Source of the DNA: JANNHK01 sp034408875
GTDB taxonomy: Bacteria; Actinomycetota; Acidimicrobiia; IMCC26256; PALSA-610
NCBI GenBank assembly: GCA_034408875.1
Contig: JAWXCJ010000293.1
Coordinates: 1-14,205, forward strand
DNA: 14,205 nucleotides
Direction of reading: 5' to 3'
The position numbers and the translations under genes are program-made. Below, one piece after another: positions 13,273-14,205 of this stretch. How positions within the stretch are numbered: the first letter of the stretch is position 1; every line of letters starts with the position of its first letter. The notes beneath the pieces are model-generated. The model was not told the DNA's origin. It searched no databases and was given only the letters and a program-made list of their open reading frames with translations.

Positions 13273-14205
13273 TCATCACGGAGCCGCCCCGCCGGCGGTT
13301 CATGGGACCACTCCTGGCGCTCATCGCCGCGATCGTGATGGTCGGGGCCTCGTTCGCCATCCGCCAACTCGTCATCGAAGGCGACGACGACGACAGCAGC
13401 AGCACGACCGATACGCCGTCGTCCGACGAGCTGTCGATCGTGTGCGCGGTCGAGCTGGCCGACGTGTGCGCCCGGCTCGACGTCGGCATCACACTCGAAC
13501 CCGCGGGGACGACCGCGGCGAAGATCGCCGCGGGCGACGAACTTGGGTACGACGCGTGGGTCACGTTCGCGCCGATGACCTCGACCGTCGAGCCGGAGGG
13601 CCGCACGCCGCTCATACTCGCGGCGCGCACCGACCGGGCCGAGGTGCTGACGGCGCACTGCGGTGGCACAGTGACGTGGACGTGCATCGGCGAAGTCGCC
13701 GGTGAGCCGTGGTCGGCCATCGGCGGCGAAGAAACCTGGGGCGACGTGAAACCCGCGCACGCCGACCCGGTCTCGTCGGGTGTCGGCCGCCTTGTGCTCG
13801 GCCAGGCCGTGGCGTCGTTCCTCGCTACCGAGGACTTCTCGCTCATCGACTGGCAGTCGAACGACGCGTTTCCGGGCTGGTTCCAGCAGCTGAAGCAAGG
13901 CGTGCCGGCGTCCGCGTTCGCGGTGAACGCCGACCCGTTCGACGCCTGGCTGCGCCAGCGGCTAGCCGGATTCGACATCGTCGCGACCACCGAGGCTCAG
14001 GCTGTGACCGAGCTCGCCACCGTCGCCCCCGACCTTCGGGACCGGGTCGCGTTGATCTACCCTGCGCCTGTGGCCACCGCCGATGTGGTGCTCGCACCGC
14101 TCGCCGGCGGCGACGACCCAAGCGCCCTCGCAGACGACCTGCGCGACGCGCTCGAAGCGCAGAACTATCGCGTCGACGACGCCCCACCGGCGGGTGCACC
14201 CGCCG
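13269..14205 (+). CDS. Membrane-anchored substrate-binding-like protein, 3' truncated
   Basis: GTG 13269 overlaps the TGA of the AAA+ gene and opens a frame of 312 codons that runs off the window without a stop. Residues 1-10 are basic (EPPRRR). They are followed by one transmembrane segment at about 11-31 (MGPLLALIAAIVMVGASFAI), then an Asp/Ser/Thr-rich linker (38-53). The remainder is extracytoplasmic. It resembles a type 2 periplasmic binding fold (IVCAVELADVCARLDVGITL, AGTTAAKIAAGDELGYDAWV, TPLILAARTDRAEVL, VSSGVGRLVLGQAVASFLA). Four cysteines (59, 67, 131, 139) could form disulfides outside the cell. Related actinobacterial proteins carry a C-terminal vWA domain after the binding domain, but here that part would lie beyond the window. 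The Ala/Pro-rich tail at the edge could be the linker to it. Confidence 0.8.
   Translation, partial: MIITEPPRRRFMGPLLALIAAIVMVGASFAIRQLVIEGDDDDSSSTTDTPSSDELSIVCAVELADVCARLDVGITLEPAGTTAAKIAAGDELGYDAWVTFAPMTSTVEPEGRTPLILAARTDRAEVLTAHCGGTVTWTCIGEVAGEPWSAIGGEETWGDVKPAHADPVSSGVGRLVLGQAVASFLATEDFSLIDWQSNDAFPGWFQQLKQGVPASAFAVNADPFDAWLRQRLAGFDIVATTEAQAVTELATVAPDLRDRVALIYPAPVATADVVLAPLAGGDDPSALADDLRDALEAQNYRVDDAPPAGAPA

Noticed and set aside
14058..14072. A promoter-like TACCCT-N6-GTG inside the last gene
   Set aside because: It lies in the middle of a continuous frame with no gene break. It is treated as a chance match and as a warning about the other leaderless predictions.

Overview
This is a GC-rich (my estimate: near 70% GC), gene-dense window from a bacterial chromosome. 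GTG starts are frequent, 4-bp ATGA/GTGA gene overlaps are numerous, and several starts look leaderless. The protein families point to an actinobacterium, and my recall of similar proteins suggests class Acidimicrobiia. That placement is inference, not a search result. I saw no rRNA, tRNA, CRISPR array, insertion sequence or phage module.

Layout. (1) 2-1233, plus strand: the 3' end of an SRPBCC-fold gene, a gamma-glutamylcyclotransferase (GGCT) gene with an internal deletion and frameshift, and a C40 (NlpC/P60) peptidase. These are joined by 4-bp overlaps. (2) 1243-3724, plus: a FadD19-type acyl-CoA synthetase, a small rhodanese and a GNAT acetyltransferase, again linked by 4-bp overlaps. (3) 3734-8413, plus: a glycerol-phosphate block. 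It holds GlpD, an FAD enzyme of the alkyl-DHAP synthase (AGPS) type, and an FGGY kinase closest to GlpK whose usual glycerol contacts are partly replaced. A hairpin buries the kinase ribosome binding site (RBS). (4) 8410-8805, minus: a small membrane protein whose stop codon shares a CTAG palindrome with the kinase stop. (5) 8892-11211, minus: a tight three-gene operon of a detached phosphohistidine (PEP-utiliser mobile) domain, an unrecognised 376-aa protein and a DUF7064/7065-like protein. A 53-nt hairpin starts at the operon's last stop codon. (6) 11257-14205, plus: a possible winged-helix protein divergent from that operon, then a TerB-like/CbbX-type AAA+ ATPase overlapping a membrane-anchored substrate-binding-like protein cut off by the window end.

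How they may work together. GlpK-like kinase, GlpD and the AGPS-like enzyme all act around glycerol-3-phosphate and dihydroxyacetone phosphate, and the upstream acyl-CoA synthetase activates an acyl group. A lipid or glycerol-backbone role is therefore plausible. The minus-strand operon is the least explained part: it has a dikinase-type phosphocarrier domain but no ATP-binding domain beside it. The right-end module resembles actinobacterial AAA+/substrate-binding/vWA envelope-stress clusters of the Ter/TelA type. Only its first two genes are visible.
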